This document shows positions 1 to 7,601 of a stretch of 64,000 nucleotides of DNA, one piece after another. Numbering within the stretch: position 1 is the first letter of the stretch; each line of letters opens with the position of its first letter. Source of the stretch: Streptomyces sp. NBC_00878 (GTDB taxonomy: Bacteria > Actinomycetota > Actinomycetes > Streptomycetales > Streptomycetaceae); assembly GCF_026341515.1 (NCBI RefSeq), contig NZ_JAPEOK010000001.1:1612001-1676000 (forward strand), given 5' to 3'. The notes below the pieces were generated by a model. The model searched no databases, had not been told where the DNA came from, and was given only the letters and a program-made list of their open reading frames with translations. A program made the position numbers and the translations under genes.

Positions 1-415
1 ATGCCGGGCCCGGAGGCCAGCGGCCCTCTTGCAGGACCGCGGAAAACATAACGGGGACCCAGAGCACGCACCTGACGCCGCATGGCCCGCCCTCCGGGCG
101 GACGGCGGGAGTTCGACGACAGGACCAAGGAGCGGTGCCGCGTAGGGGGCGCAGTGCCAACGCCTGGCGGGATGTGCGACCGCCCACAGCTCCACCCGCG
201 AGATCGTCGAGCCAAGCAGATCAGGCACAGCTCGACTACCGCAGCACGGGCGCCACGGCGCTTGGCGGCGCGGACGCTCTCGTGATCGACGAGGGCCCCG
301 TCTCGCGTAGGCACTCCTGTCGGCTGACCTGCCGGTTCACGCCGTACCGAGGGCGGCCACCCACGGCCCTTCTCGTCCTGTCGGGACGGAGGCCGAGGCC
401 GGATACGCTGACGGG
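1..415. other. no gene recognised (window edge)
   Basis: I see no convincing coding region on either strand. The open frames here are overlapping GC-driven shadows with no family resemblance and no good ribosome binding site. A loose GGCC-rich palindrome lies near positions 12-27, but it lacks the paired arrangement of the palindromes found further right. Confidence 0.4.
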
Positions 416-805
416 GTGATCGAGAATCTTCCTCCCTGTCCGAAGTGCTCGTGTGAGTACACCTACGAGATGAACGCCCTTGTGGTGTGCCCGGAGTGCG
501 GCCATGAATGGGTGCCCGCCGAGGGCGGCGCGGAGGGTGGAGACACCGCAGGGGCGCTGGGGGTCCCCCCGGCCGAAGGCTGGGCGAGGGTCGTCAAAGA
601 CTCCGTCGGCAATGAGCTGCGGGATGGCGACTCCGTGGTCGTCGTCAAGGCGCTCAAGGTCAAGGGGAGCCCGTCGGGCATCAAGGCCGGGACCAAGGTG
701 CGCAGCATCCGGCTGGTCGACGGAGTCGACGGCCACGACATCGACTGCAGGATCGACGGTTTCGGAGCGATGCAGCTCAAGTCCAGCGTGGTCAAGAAGG
801 CCTGA
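416..805 (+). CDS. PhnA/YjdM-like zinc-ribbon protein
   Basis: A protein of 129 residues with a GTG start. The N-terminus has a zinc ribbon made of two CxxC pairs (CPKC near residue 8, CPEC near residue 26). The C-terminal half ([15 protein letters not shown], then [19 protein letters not shown]) matches the YjdM/PhnA family, once linked to alkylphosphonate use but of unproved function. Between the halves lies an extra stretch of about 20 residues ([12 protein letters not shown]). It coincides with a Streptomyces short palindrome inserted in frame, so this copy is longer than the usual roughly 110 residues. The gene stands alone, and the family assignment is strong. Confidence 0.85.
   Translation: MIENLPPCPKCSCEYTYEMNALVVCPECGHEWVPAEGGAEGGDTAGALGVPPAEGWARVVKDSVGNELRDGDSVVVVKALKVKGSPSGIKAGTKVRSIRLVDGVDGHDIDCRIDGFGAMQLKSSVVKKA
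556..590. repeat. Streptomyces-type short palindromic repeat inside the phnA-like gene
   Basis: A GGGGGTCCCCCC core is followed by GGCCGAAGGCTGGG. I recognise this as a common intergenic Streptomyces repeat. Here it is translated in frame and accounts for the additional residues between the zinc ribbon and the conserved C-terminal domain. Confidence 0.5.
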
Positions 806-871
806 TCCACGACTCGCTCAGTCCCGCCGTCCCGTCCGTGGTGGGGTGTTCAGGGCCGCAATCCAATGCTG

Positions 872-891
872 AATTGCAAAATTTCGCAATT
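872..891. promoter_or_regulatory. ArsR-type operator, TTGC-N8-GCAA
   Basis: Perfect 6-bp inverted arms AATTGC (872-877) and GCAATT (886-891) are separated by 8 bases in an AT-rich island, about 100 bp upstream of the first arsR-like gene. The same TTGC-N8-GCAA spacing recurs at 4714-4729 beside the second arsR paralogue, so this is probably an autoregulatory site. Confidence 0.6.
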
Positions 892-988
892 GGTTAGATG
901 CTATGTTGACTGTGTCTGCAGGTAGTCGCAGGCACAGCCTTTATGTGTCTGCCCCGGGGTGGGGCGCTGTCGGGGAAGCCGAGGGGTT

Positions 989-1330
989 GTGTCCGTTCCG
1001 CTGTACCAAGCCAAGGCCGAGTTCTTCCGGATGCTGGGGCATCCCGTTCGGATACGGGTGCTGGAGCTGCTGCGAGACGGCCCGATGCCGGTACGCGATC
1101 TGCTGGCCGCGATCGAGGTCGAGCCCTCCAGCCTGTCGCAGCAGCTGGCAGTGTTGCGCCGCTCCGGCATCGTCACCTCCAAGCGCGAGGGCTCGACGGT
1201 CGTGTACGCGCTCGCCAGCGGGGACGTCGCGGATCTCATGCGCGCCGCGCGCCGGATCCTGACCGAGCTGCTGGCCGGGCGGAACGAGCTGCTGGCCGAG
1301 CTGCGGGACGCCGAGGTGGCCCCGCGATGA
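989..1330 (+). CDS. ArsR-family transcriptional regulator (cysteine-free)
   Basis: A small winged-helix repressor of 113 residues. The ArsR core is clear: FFRMLGHPVRIRVLELL, the recognition region SSLSQQLAVLRRSGIV and the wing KREGSTVVYAL. I chose the GTG at 989 because GAGGGG lies just upstream and the product then begins MSVPLYQAK, matching MSTPLYQLK of the paralogue at 4901. The protein contains no cysteine, so thiol-based arsenic or cadmium sensing is unlikely. Its stop overlaps the start of the SulP gene (ATGA), so it heads that operon. The inverted repeat at 872-891 is the likely operator. Confidence 0.85.
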   Translation: MSVPLYQAKAEFFRMLGHPVRIRVLELLRDGPMPVRDLLAAIEVEPSSLSQQLAVLRRSGIVTSKREGSTVVYALASGDVADLMRAARRILTELLAGRNELLAELRDAEVAPR

Positions 1331-3060
1331 GGATCTCGTTCGGCCGGGTCGGGGCCCGGCTCACCGCGCTGCTGCCCGGCCGCGCCGATCTGGCGGAGAT
1401 GCGCCGTGACCCGCGCCGTGACCTGCTGGCCGGCCTCACCGTCGCGGTCGTCGCGCTGCCGCTCGCGCTCGGATTCGGCGTCTCCTCCGGCCTTGGCGCC
1501 GAGGCCGGGCTGGCGACCGCGGTCGTCGCCGGTGCGCTGGCCGCGGTGTTCGGCGGTTCGAATCTGCAGGTGTCCGGGCCGACGGGCGCGATGACGGTGG
1601 TGCTGATGCCGATCGTCGTGGCGCACGGGCCGTCCGGGGTGCTGGCCGTGGGGCTGGTGGCGGGCCTGATGCTCGTCGCGCTCGCCCTGCTCAGGGCCGG
1701 GAAGTACATGCAGTACGTGCCCGCGCCCGTCGTCGAAGGCTTCACGCTCGGCATCGCCTGTGTGATCGGTCTGCAGCAGATCCCGAACGCCCTGGGGGTG
1801 CCCAAGCCGACGGGCGATCGCGTCCTCGTGGTGACCTGGCGTGCCCTGGAGGAGTTCGCGAAGAACCCGAACTGGACTGCCGTCGCCTTCGCCCTGGCGG
1901 TCGCGGCCGTCATGCTGATCGGCGCTCGCTTTCGGCCCACGATCCCCTTCTCCATCCTCGCAGTGATCGCAGCGACCCTCGTGGCCCAGGCGGCCGACCT
2001 GGACGCGGCGAAGCCGATCGGCGACCTGCCGTCCGGACTGCCGGCACCGTCCCTCTCCTTCCTGGATCCGGGCGCGCTCGGCTCCCTGCTCGCCCCTGCC
2101 ATCGCGGTGGCGGCGCTGGCAGCCCTGGAGTCACTGCTGTCGGCCTCCGTCGCCGACGGCATGACGGTCGGGCAGAAGCACGACCCGGACCGTGAGCTGT
2201 TCGGGCAAGGGCTGGCCAACATCGCGGCCCCACTGTTCGGCGGCGTGCCCGCGACCGGCGCGATTGCCCGCACTGCGGTCAACGTCCGTACTGGTGCCGG
2301 ATCCCGGCTGGCGTCCCTCACCCACGCCGCGATCCTCGCGACGATCGTCTTCGCGGCCGCGCCCCTGGTCTCCAGGATCCCGCTGGCTGCGCTGGCGGGC
2401 GTGCTTCTGGCCACGGCGATCCGCATGGTGGAGGTCGGCTCGCTGCGCGCGATGGCGAAGGCCACCCGCTCGGACGCGCTGATCCTCGTCCTGACTGCCG
2501 TCGCAACCCTGGCCCTGGACCTGGTGTACGCCGTGATCATCGGCCTGGTCGTGGCGGGTGCCCTCGCACTGCGCGCGGTCGCAAAGCAGGCCCGCCTGGA
2601 CCAGGTCCCCCTCGACCGCGGCGACCACAGCGCCGAGGAGCACGCGCTGCTCGCCGAGCACATCGTCGCCTACCGCATCGACGGTCCGCTGTTCTTCGCC
2701 GCCGCCCACCGCTTCCTCCTCGAACTGGCCGAGGTCGCCGACGTACGCGTGGTCATCCTGCGCATGTCCCGCGTGACCACCATCGACGCCACCGGCGCCC
2801 TCGTCCTGAAGGACGTGGTGGAGAAGCTCAACCGGCGCGGCATCGTCGTCATGACCTCCGGGATCCGCCCCGGCCAACGCCAGGTCCTGGATTCCGTCGG
2901 CGCGTTGGAACTGTTGCGGCTCGAAGGCCGCGAGTACGCCACCACACCCGAGGCGATCCAGGGCGCGCGTGCCTACCTGGAGTGCGCCGGTGTCATGACC
3001 TCGCTCCCTGCCCAGACGTCCCGGCCCCTCAGCGAGGAAACAGAGGAAACCGTCGGATGA
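1327..3060 (+). CDS. SulP-family anion transporter with STAS domain
   Basis: An inner-membrane SulP permease of 577 residues. The hydrophobic core begins with LLAGLTVAVVALPLALGFGV and contains the family signature QVSGPTGAMTVVL. From about residue 440 a cytoplasmic STAS domain follows (VVILRMSRVTTIDATGALVL). SulP proteins carry sulfate, bicarbonate or other anions, and the substrate cannot be read from sequence. The start overlaps the arsR stop (ATGA) and the end overlaps the next gene in the same way, so the operon is translationally coupled. The further STAS and anti-sigma-like genes downstream suggest coupling of transport to signalling. Confidence 0.9.
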   Translation: MRISFGRVGARLTALLPGRADLAEMRRDPRRDLLAGLTVAVVALPLALGFGVSSGLGAEAGLATAVVAGALAAVFGGSNLQVSGPTGAMTVVLMPIVVAHGPSGVLAVGLVAGLMLVALALLRAGKYMQYVPAPVVEGFTLGIACVIGLQQIPNALGVPKPTGDRVLVVTWRALEEFAKNPNWTAVAFALAVAAVMLIGARFRPTIPFSILAVIAATLVAQAADLDAAKPIGDLPSGLPAPSLSFLDPGALGSLLAPAIAVAALAALESLLSASVADGMTVGQKHDPDRELFGQGLANIAAPLFGGVPATGAIARTAVNVRTGAGSRLASLTHAAILATIVFAAAPLVSRIPLAALAGVLLATAIRMVEVGSLRAMAKATRSDALILVLTAVATLALDLVYAVIIGLVVAGALALRAVAKQARLDQVPLDRGDHSAEEHALLAEHIVAYRIDGPLFFAAAHRFLLELAEVADVRVVILRMSRVTTIDATGALVLKDVVEKLNRRGIVVMTSGIRPGQRQVLDSVGALELLRLEGREYATTPEAIQGARAYLECAGVMTSLPAQTSRPLSEETEETVG

Positions 3061-3497
3061 GCACTCCGCCCGCATCGCTGCGCATGGTCGAGGTCTCCGG
3101 TGCCGAGGCCCTGTGGCTGGAGGGCAGTTCGCTGGGGCGGCTGGTGTACACGCAGCGGGACCAGACCGTCGTCCGGCCCGGTCGGCACACGTGGGAGTTC
3201 GGGCGGCTGGTGGTGCGCACGCCCGCGCCGGTCGCCGCGGTCCCGGCGACGACGACGTATCACGTGGACGAGATCCGTGCGGTGGGTGGCACCGGCCGGA
3301 CCGTCACCCTCTCCGGACCGGTCGATGTGATCACCGATCCCGACGAGACCGCCCTCCCCCATTGCCTCAAGGGCATGGGAGGTGCCCCCATCCAGCGCAC
3401 TCTCGCCGGCTGGACGCACGGCCCGCACGACACACTGCTGCGCCTGCGCCCCAAGACCGTGACCGGAATCCGCCTCGCCCGTGCGGAGGCGCGATGA
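3057..3497 (+). CDS. pyridoxamine 5'-phosphate oxidase-like (FMN split-barrel) protein
   Basis: A protein of 146 residues. The pattern LGRLVYTQRDQ..VRPG..TWEFGRLVVRT and a later TVTLSGPVDVITDP resemble the small flavin-binding split-barrel proteins of actinobacteria, including the clearer paralogue at 46359-46799. Residues LPHCLKGMGGAP come from a short Streptomyces palindrome inserted in frame. The gene overlaps both neighbours by ATGA and so belongs to the arsR-sulP operon. No specific reaction can be assigned; binding of FMN, F420 or haem is possible for the fold. Confidence 0.6.
   Translation: MSTPPASLRMVEVSGAEALWLEGSSLGRLVYTQRDQTVVRPGRHTWEFGRLVVRTPAPVAAVPATTTYHVDEIRAVGGTGRTVTLSGPVDVITDPDETALPHCLKGMGGAPIQRTLAGWTHGPHDTLLRLRPKTVTGIRLARAEAR
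3354..3390. repeat. Streptomyces-type short palindromic repeat inside a coding region
   Basis: CTCCCCCATTGCC, then TCAAGGGCATGGGAGG, then TGCCCCCA form an imperfect hairpin that I recognise as a common Streptomyces intergenic repeat. Here it lies in frame within the FMN-barrel gene. Confidence 0.5.
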
Positions 3498-3919
3498 GCA
3501 CCCGGCTCGAAGCCCTGCCCTACCGGCATGTGCTCACGCTGCCCGCGATGCCGTCCGCGGTCCGGACAGCCCGCGAGACCGCCGAGCAGGCCCTGGCCGA
3601 GTGGGGCATAAGCCCGCGCCACCCGACAGTCGGCCCGGCTCTGCTGATCCTCAGCGAGCTGGTCACCAACAGCGTCCGGCACGCTGCGGTGCTCTCCCCG
3701 CAGGTGACCGTCATCTACGCGGCGGGGCAGGACTGTCTGGCCTTCGCCGTGCACGACCGCCACCCCTACCAGCCCGCGCTGTACGCGTCGGTCACCGACA
3801 CCGGGACGGGCGGCCTGGCCACCGTCATGGAGCTCACCCTCGGCCTGGGCGGCACCGCGGTCGTCCGGGCCGACGCCGACGGCAAGGGCAAGAGCATCTG
3901 GATCACCTTCCCTCTCTGA
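3494..3919 (+). CDS. anti-sigma factor-like ATPase (HATPase_c, RsbW type)
   Basis: A single GHKL ATPase domain of 141 residues. The N-box is LLILSELVTNSVRHA (near residue 55), followed by a degenerate G-box (GTGGLATVMELT) and a final SIWITFPL strand. Streptomyces has many such free-standing RsbW/SpoIIAB-like kinases, which bind sigma factors or phosphorylate STAS antagonists. The ATG overlaps the preceding stop and GGAGG sits just upstream. A STAS protein follows 35 bp downstream and is the obvious candidate partner. Confidence 0.8.
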   Translation: MSTRLEALPYRHVLTLPAMPSAVRTARETAEQALAEWGISPRHPTVGPALLILSELVTNSVRHAAVLSPQVTVIYAAGQDCLAFAVHDRHPYQPALYASVTDTGTGGLATVMELTLGLGGTAVVRADADGKGKSIWITFPL

Positions 3920-3954
3920 CCAAACAGGCCGACCGCGCAAGGAAGTCGACGACC

Positions 3955-4371
3955 ATGACCATCGAGTGGCGCTACACGGTCGAACAGGACCTCGGCATCC
4001 TGTCCGTCTCCGGATACCTGGGCTCGGACGCCGTTCGCCGCTTCGCCGGTGCCGTCGGCTGGGTCGTGGGACGCGGGACCGGCCCGGTCGTCGTCGACCT
4101 GACCGAACTGCGCGGCTGGTCGGCCGAGGGACAGCTGGCGATCACCGAGGCCACACGCCGCCTCGCCGCAGCCGGCCGCAGCCCGGAACTGGCCGCGATC
4201 CCCGCCGACGGCTCCCTCGTCCCCGACGGGGACTGCCCGCACATCCCCGTGCACGCCGACCTGACCGACGCGCTCGCCTCACGCAGCGCACGGAAGGGCG
4301 AGCCGCCGGAGGGCCGCAACGAGTGGCGGACGACAGGGTGGCCGAGGACTGGAGACGACGCCGGCGAGTGA
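3955..4371 (+). CDS. STAS-domain protein (anti-sigma factor antagonist-like)
   Basis: A protein of 138 residues with STAS-like strand and helix order: LGILSVSGYLGSDAVRRF, then GPVVVDLTELRGWSAEGQLAI. The usual phosphorylatable serine region (D-S/T-x-G) reads RGWSAEGQ here. The product could be the partner of the ATPase immediately upstream. A basic, glycine-rich tail of about 25 residues after SRSARKG looks unstructured. The function as an antagonist is inferred from fold and position. Confidence 0.65.
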   Translation: MTIEWRYTVEQDLGILSVSGYLGSDAVRRFAGAVGWVVGRGTGPVVVDLTELRGWSAEGQLAITEATRRLAAAGRSPELAAIPADGSLVPDGDCPHIPVHADLTDALASRSARKGEPPEGRNEWRTTGWPRTGDDAGE

Positions 4372-4499
4372 GCCCGGCGGGTTTGACCGGCGGCGAAGGC
4401 CCCGTCGCCGTCCCGTCTCGAAGCGGATCCCGCCGCCGGACTGGACGGCCCAGTCACCCATGCCCCACCCCCTGCGCGAATCCGTGCGCCGAGTGCGGG

Positions 4500-4685
4500 T
4501 TAGCTCTGGCCGTCGTTCGACGTGGGCTTGCTGGTCCGACCGCCGAAGGACAGCTTCAGCATGCGGGCCTCGCCGCACCGTGGGCACTGGCCGTCCGGGC
4601 CGACGGCGGTGGGCCGGCACTTGAGGCGGCATGAGGGGCACTTGAACCAGGCGACGGTCGCGCCACGCAGCGGAATGATTCTCAC
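4500..4685 (-). CDS. small zinc-ribbon protein
   Basis: A product of 61 residues starting from GTG with GGAGG five bases upstream (4691-4695). It carries two CxxC knuckles (CPSC near residue 16, CPRC near residue 34) and a polar tail, so it probably binds one zinc ion. Function is unknown; DNA, RNA or protein binding are all possible. It is divergent from the second arsR-like gene, and the palindromic operator at 4714-4729 lies only about 30 bp upstream of its start. It is therefore probably controlled by that regulator. Confidence 0.6.
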   Translation of the reverse strand: MRIIPLRGATVAWFKCPSCRLKCRPTAVGPDGQCPRCGEARMLKLSFGGRTSKPTSNDGQS

Positions 4686-4713
4686 GCAAGCCTCCCCGGC
4701 ATCACGTATGGAG

Positions 4714-4729
4714 TTGCTAATCTTAGCAA
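4714..4729. promoter_or_regulatory. ArsR-type operator TTGCTAATCTTAGCAA
   Basis: Seven-base inverted arms TTGCTAA and TTAGCAA are separated by TC, in an AT-rich stretch between the divergent zinc-ribbon gene (minus) and the arsR-like gene at 4901 (plus). It shares the TTGC-N8-GCAA frame with the site at 872-891. Confidence 0.65.
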
Positions 4730-4900
4730 TTGTTGATGTCGTAACCACTGGATTCGGGTGGTTCGATTCTCGTGCGTGGATTCGGCGTGGCCGCTGCCGC
4801 AGGCGAGGATGGACCCCATGTGTTTGACGAGTGAGTGGATGCGATGCGCCGAGGACCGGCCAATACGGCCGTACTGCTCCGCCGGGGAGGAGACGGCACG

Positions 4901-5251
4901 ATGAGCACGCCGCTGTACCAACTGAAGGCCGAGTTCTTCAAGACGATCGGCCACCCGGCGCGCATCCGGGTCCTGGAGCTGCTGAGCGTGCGCGAGCACG
5001 CGGTGGCGGAGATGCTGCCCGAGGTGGGGATCGAGCCGGCCCACCTGTCGCAGCAGCTCGCGGTGCTGCGCCGGGCGAACCTGGTGGTGACCCGCAAGGA
5101 GGGCTCGACCGTGTACTACTCGCTGACCAGTCCGCACATCGCTGAGTTGCTCAGGGTCGCCCGCACCATCCTTTCCGGAGTGCTCGCCGGGCAGGCCGAG
5201 CTGCTCGCCGATCTGCAGGCCGCCCAGACGCAGGCGAAACCGCCGTCGTGA
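4901..5251 (+). CDS. ArsR-family transcriptional regulator (paralogue, cysteine-free)
   Basis: A winged-helix protein of 116 residues closely related to the one at 989-1330. It shares the N-terminal (L)KAEFF, GHP.RIRVLELL, HLSQQLAVLRR and the wing RKEGSTVYYSL. ATG 4901 follows GGGGAGGAG at a good distance. It has no cysteines, so the inducer is unlikely to be a thiol-bound metal. The nearest operator-like palindrome is about 170 bp upstream, which implies a long leader or control mainly of the divergent zinc-ribbon gene. Downstream lies only a broken USP gene. Confidence 0.85.
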   Translation: MSTPLYQLKAEFFKTIGHPARIRVLELLSVREHAVAEMLPEVGIEPAHLSQQLAVLRRANLVVTRKEGSTVYYSLTSPHIAELLRVARTILSGVLAGQAELLADLQAAQTQAKPPS

Positions 5252-5252
5252 C

Positions 5253-5593
5253 GACATGGCGCCGCACCCGGCGACGGCACATGCTCTATCGCGACGGCGC
5301 GACGCGGTGGAAGCGAAGGTGGGCGCCGCAGCGCAACAGGCCGCCGAGCGGGCGCTGGCCTCCGTGCTCCGACCGAGGCGGGAGAAGTACCCCACGGTGG
5401 AGGTCCGGGAGCTAGGGGGTGTGCGGCGCGCCAGCTGCTGCACTCCACGCAGGACGCCGGCCTGCTGGTTGTCGGCCTGCTGGTCGTCGGCCGCAGGACC
5501 CGTCCGTCCAGGCTCGGCACGCACACCAGGCCGATCGCACACGCGGTGATGGACCACGTCCGCTGCCCGGTCGCGGTCGTCCCACACGAGTGA
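5253..5593 (+). pseudogene. universal stress protein, C-terminal remnant with frameshift
   Basis: One frame reads LRPRREKYPTVEVRE, the usual pre-terminal motif of tandem-domain USPs here. A second frame then gives LLVVGRRTRPSRLGTHT and ends PIAHAVMDHVRCPVAVVPHE, identical in style to the C-termini of the intact USPs. The N-terminal 60 percent is missing and the frame breaks near 5412. This is a decayed copy. Confidence 0.7.
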
Positions 5594-5612
5594 ATCACCG
5601 GTCCCGGCCCAC

Positions 5613-5738
5613 CGGAACGAGTCGGGAACCCGTCGCACCCACGTGCTGTTCGTGGCCCGGCGCTGCATATCGTGCGAGGACTGCTTCGAGTGCGACAACT
5701 GCTTCGGTGTCTGCCCCGACAACGCGGTCACCAAGTAG
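5613..5738 (+). pseudogene. 4Fe-4S domain remnant
   Basis: A short open stretch encodes CISCEDCFECDNCFGVCPDN, then AVTK and stop. The cysteine spacing resembles the C-terminal iron-sulfur segment attached to glutamate-synthase-small-subunit-like oxidoreductases (C-x2-C-x2-C-x2-C-x2-C-x3-CP). Only this piece is present and there is no obvious start, so I take it as a gene remnant. A free ferredoxin-like peptide is less likely. Confidence 0.4.
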
Positions 5739-5791
5739 ATCGGCAGGGTGCCGTGCGCAAGTCGGACACGACTGAACCGGACATTGCCTGA

Positions 5792-5814
5792 GCCCTCGCG
5801 CCATACGCGAGGGC
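5792..5814. terminator. hairpin terminator between convergent genes
   Basis: A perfect 9-bp stem GCCCTCGCG / CGCGAGGGC with loop CCATA lies about 30 bp beyond the 3' end of pntB (minus strand) and after the plus-strand remnants. There is no T-run, which is usual for Streptomyces terminators. Confidence 0.65.
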
Positions 5815-5844
5815 CCAAGCAGTCGTGCGGCCAGCAGGTGCCCG

Positions 5845-7272
5845 TCAGCCGACGAACTCCCCCACCGCCGCCTTGAGTTCACTCAGTCCCTTCTTCGCGT
5901 CGGTGAAGAACATCCCGGTCTTCGGATCGGTGTAGAGCTCGTTGTCCATGCCCGCGTAGCCGTGGCCCATCGAGCGCTTGATGACGACAACGCTCTTGGC
6001 TTTGTCGACGTCGAGGATCGGCATACCGGAGATCGCGTTGCCGGGGTGGCGGGCGATCGGGTTGGTGACGTCGTTGGCGCCGATGACGAGGGCGACGTCG
6101 GCCTGCGGGAACTCGGGGTTGACGTCGTCCATCTCCTTCAGCTGGGTGTAGGGGACGTTGGCTTCCGCCAGGAGCACGTTCATGTGTCCGGGCATGCGGC
6201 CGGCGACCGGGTGGACCGCGTAGCTGACGTCGACTCCGTGATCGGTGAGCAGCTGGGCCAGGGCGCCGAGTTCGTGCTGGGCCTGGGCTGCGGCCAGACC
6301 GTATCCCGGCACGAAGATGACCTTGCTCGCGTACGCCAGCTGAATCGCCACGTCGTCCGCGGAGACCGGGCGCACCTGGGCGGCCGCGCCGCCCACCCCT
6401 CCCGCCGGGGCAGCCGTATCACCGGTACCGAAGCCTCCGATGACGATGTTGGCGATGGAGCGGTTCATGGCGTCGGCCATCAGCTTGGTGAGGATGCCGC
6501 CCGAGGCGCTGACGAGCATGCCCGCGATGATGAGCGCGGTCTCTTCGAGCACGAAACCGGCCATCGCGACCGCGGAACCCGTGAAGGCATTCAGCAGGGC
6601 GATGACCACGGGCATGTCCGCGCCACCGATCGGCAGCACCATCGTCACACCGAAGAGCAGCGCCACGACGACGAGTCCGTACAGCGCGACCTGGCTGTCG
6701 GGCGCCAGCACCAGCCAAACCGTGCCGGCGACGAAGGAGGCCGGCAGGAGGACGTTCAGCAGCCGCGCCCCTGGGAACACCACCGGAGCGCCGGACACGA
6801 CGCCCTGCAGCTTGCCTGCCGCGATCAGCGATCCGGAGAAGGTGACCGCGCCGATGACGATGTCCAGCGCGCCCGGCAGCGAGACCCGGGCCCCGAGAGC
6901 GGCCGGAGGGTCGGCCTGAACGAGCTCGCCCAGCGCGATGAGCGCGGCCGCGCCACCGCCGACGGCGTTGAAGAGGCTGACCAGTTGCGGCATCGCGGTC
7001 ATCCGGACCTCGCGTGCGGCCCAGAGGCCGAGCGCCGCGCCGAGGACGCCTCCCGCGATCAGTACCAGCCAGCCGGTCCGGCTGATCCGGTCCTGGTCCG
7101 TCACCAGCCACACGGTGGCGGCGATCGCCAGGGCCATGGCTCCGGCGGAGAGGGTGTTGCCGCGGCGGGCCGTGCGCGGGTGGTTCATCAGGTGCAGGCC
7201 CATCACGAAGCAGGCGGCCGCGGCCAGGAAGATGTAGTGGACGGCGTTGGAGACGGTGTCCATGGCGCTCAC
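5845..7272 (-). CDS. pntB: NAD(P) transhydrogenase subunit beta
   Basis: A protein of 475 residues. The N-terminal two thirds are membrane helices (HYIFLAAAACFVMGLHLM and later hydrophobic segments). The C-terminal domain III binds NADP(H): IFVPGYGLAAAQAQHEL, HPVAGRMPGHMNVLLAEA, IGANDVTNP and KRSMGHGYAGMDN are all family signatures. With PntAA and PntAB it forms the proton-translocating transhydrogenase that exchanges hydride between NADH and NADP+. It is the last gene of the pntAA-pntAB-pntB operon, with a 4-bp overlap to pntAB. In this setting it could balance the NADP pool against the group 3b-like hydrogenase and the dehydrogenases nearby. Confidence 0.95.
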   Translation of the reverse strand: MSAMDTVSNAVHYIFLAAAACFVMGLHLMNHPRTARRGNTLSAGAMALAIAATVWLVTDQDRISRTGWLVLIAGGVLGAALGLWAAREVRMTAMPQLVSLFNAVGGGAAALIALGELVQADPPAALGARVSLPGALDIVIGAVTFSGSLIAAGKLQGVVSGAPVVFPGARLLNVLLPASFVAGTVWLVLAPDSQVALYGLVVVALLFGVTMVLPIGGADMPVVIALLNAFTGSAVAMAGFVLEETALIIAGMLVSASGGILTKLMADAMNRSIANIVIGGFGTGDTAAPAGGVGGAAAQVRPVSADDVAIQLAYASKVIFVPGYGLAAAQAQHELGALAQLLTDHGVDVSYAVHPVAGRMPGHMNVLLAEANVPYTQLKEMDDVNPEFPQADVALVIGANDVTNPIARHPGNAISGMPILDVDKAKSVVVIKRSMGHGYAGMDNELYTDPKTGMFFTDAKKGLSELKAAVGEFVG

Positions 7273-7601
7273 ACCTCCGCTTTCTCGTGTGCGCCGGTGG
7301 TGGGCTTCGCGGCGGCCGGCCTGGCCTTGAACATCTCCAGCATCCGGTCCGTGACGACGTACCCGCCGACCACGTTCATCGCGCCGAACACCATCGCCAC
7401 GAAGGCCAGGACGTAGCCGAGCCAGGTGTGCGACTCGGCCGCGATCAGCATCGCGCCGATGACGACGATGCCGTGCACGGAGTTGGAGCCGGACATCAGC
7501 GGGGTGTGCAGGGTCGCCGGGACCTTGCTGATGACCTCGATGCCGACCAGGACGCTCAGCACGAAGACGGTGATCGCGGTGAGGAGATCGAGGTCGTTCA
7601 T
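7269..7601 (-). CDS. pntAB: NAD(P) transhydrogenase subunit alpha part 2
   Basis: A small membrane subunit of 110 residues with three to four hydrophobic helices: LLTAITVFVLSVLVGIEVI, then HTPLMSGSNSVHGIVVIGA and VLAFVAMVFGAMNVVGGYVV. The S-G-x-N-S-[VI]-H-G motif is characteristic of the PntA membrane domain. In this split arrangement domain I lies in the upstream gene. The ATG overlaps the pntAA stop, with GGAGGA upstream. Confidence 0.92.
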   Translation of the reverse strand: MNDLDLLTAITVFVLSVLVGIEVISKVPATLHTPLMSGSNSVHGIVVIGAMLIAAESHTWLGYVLAFVAMVFGAMNVVGGYVVTDRMLEMFKARPAAAKPTTGAHEKAEV

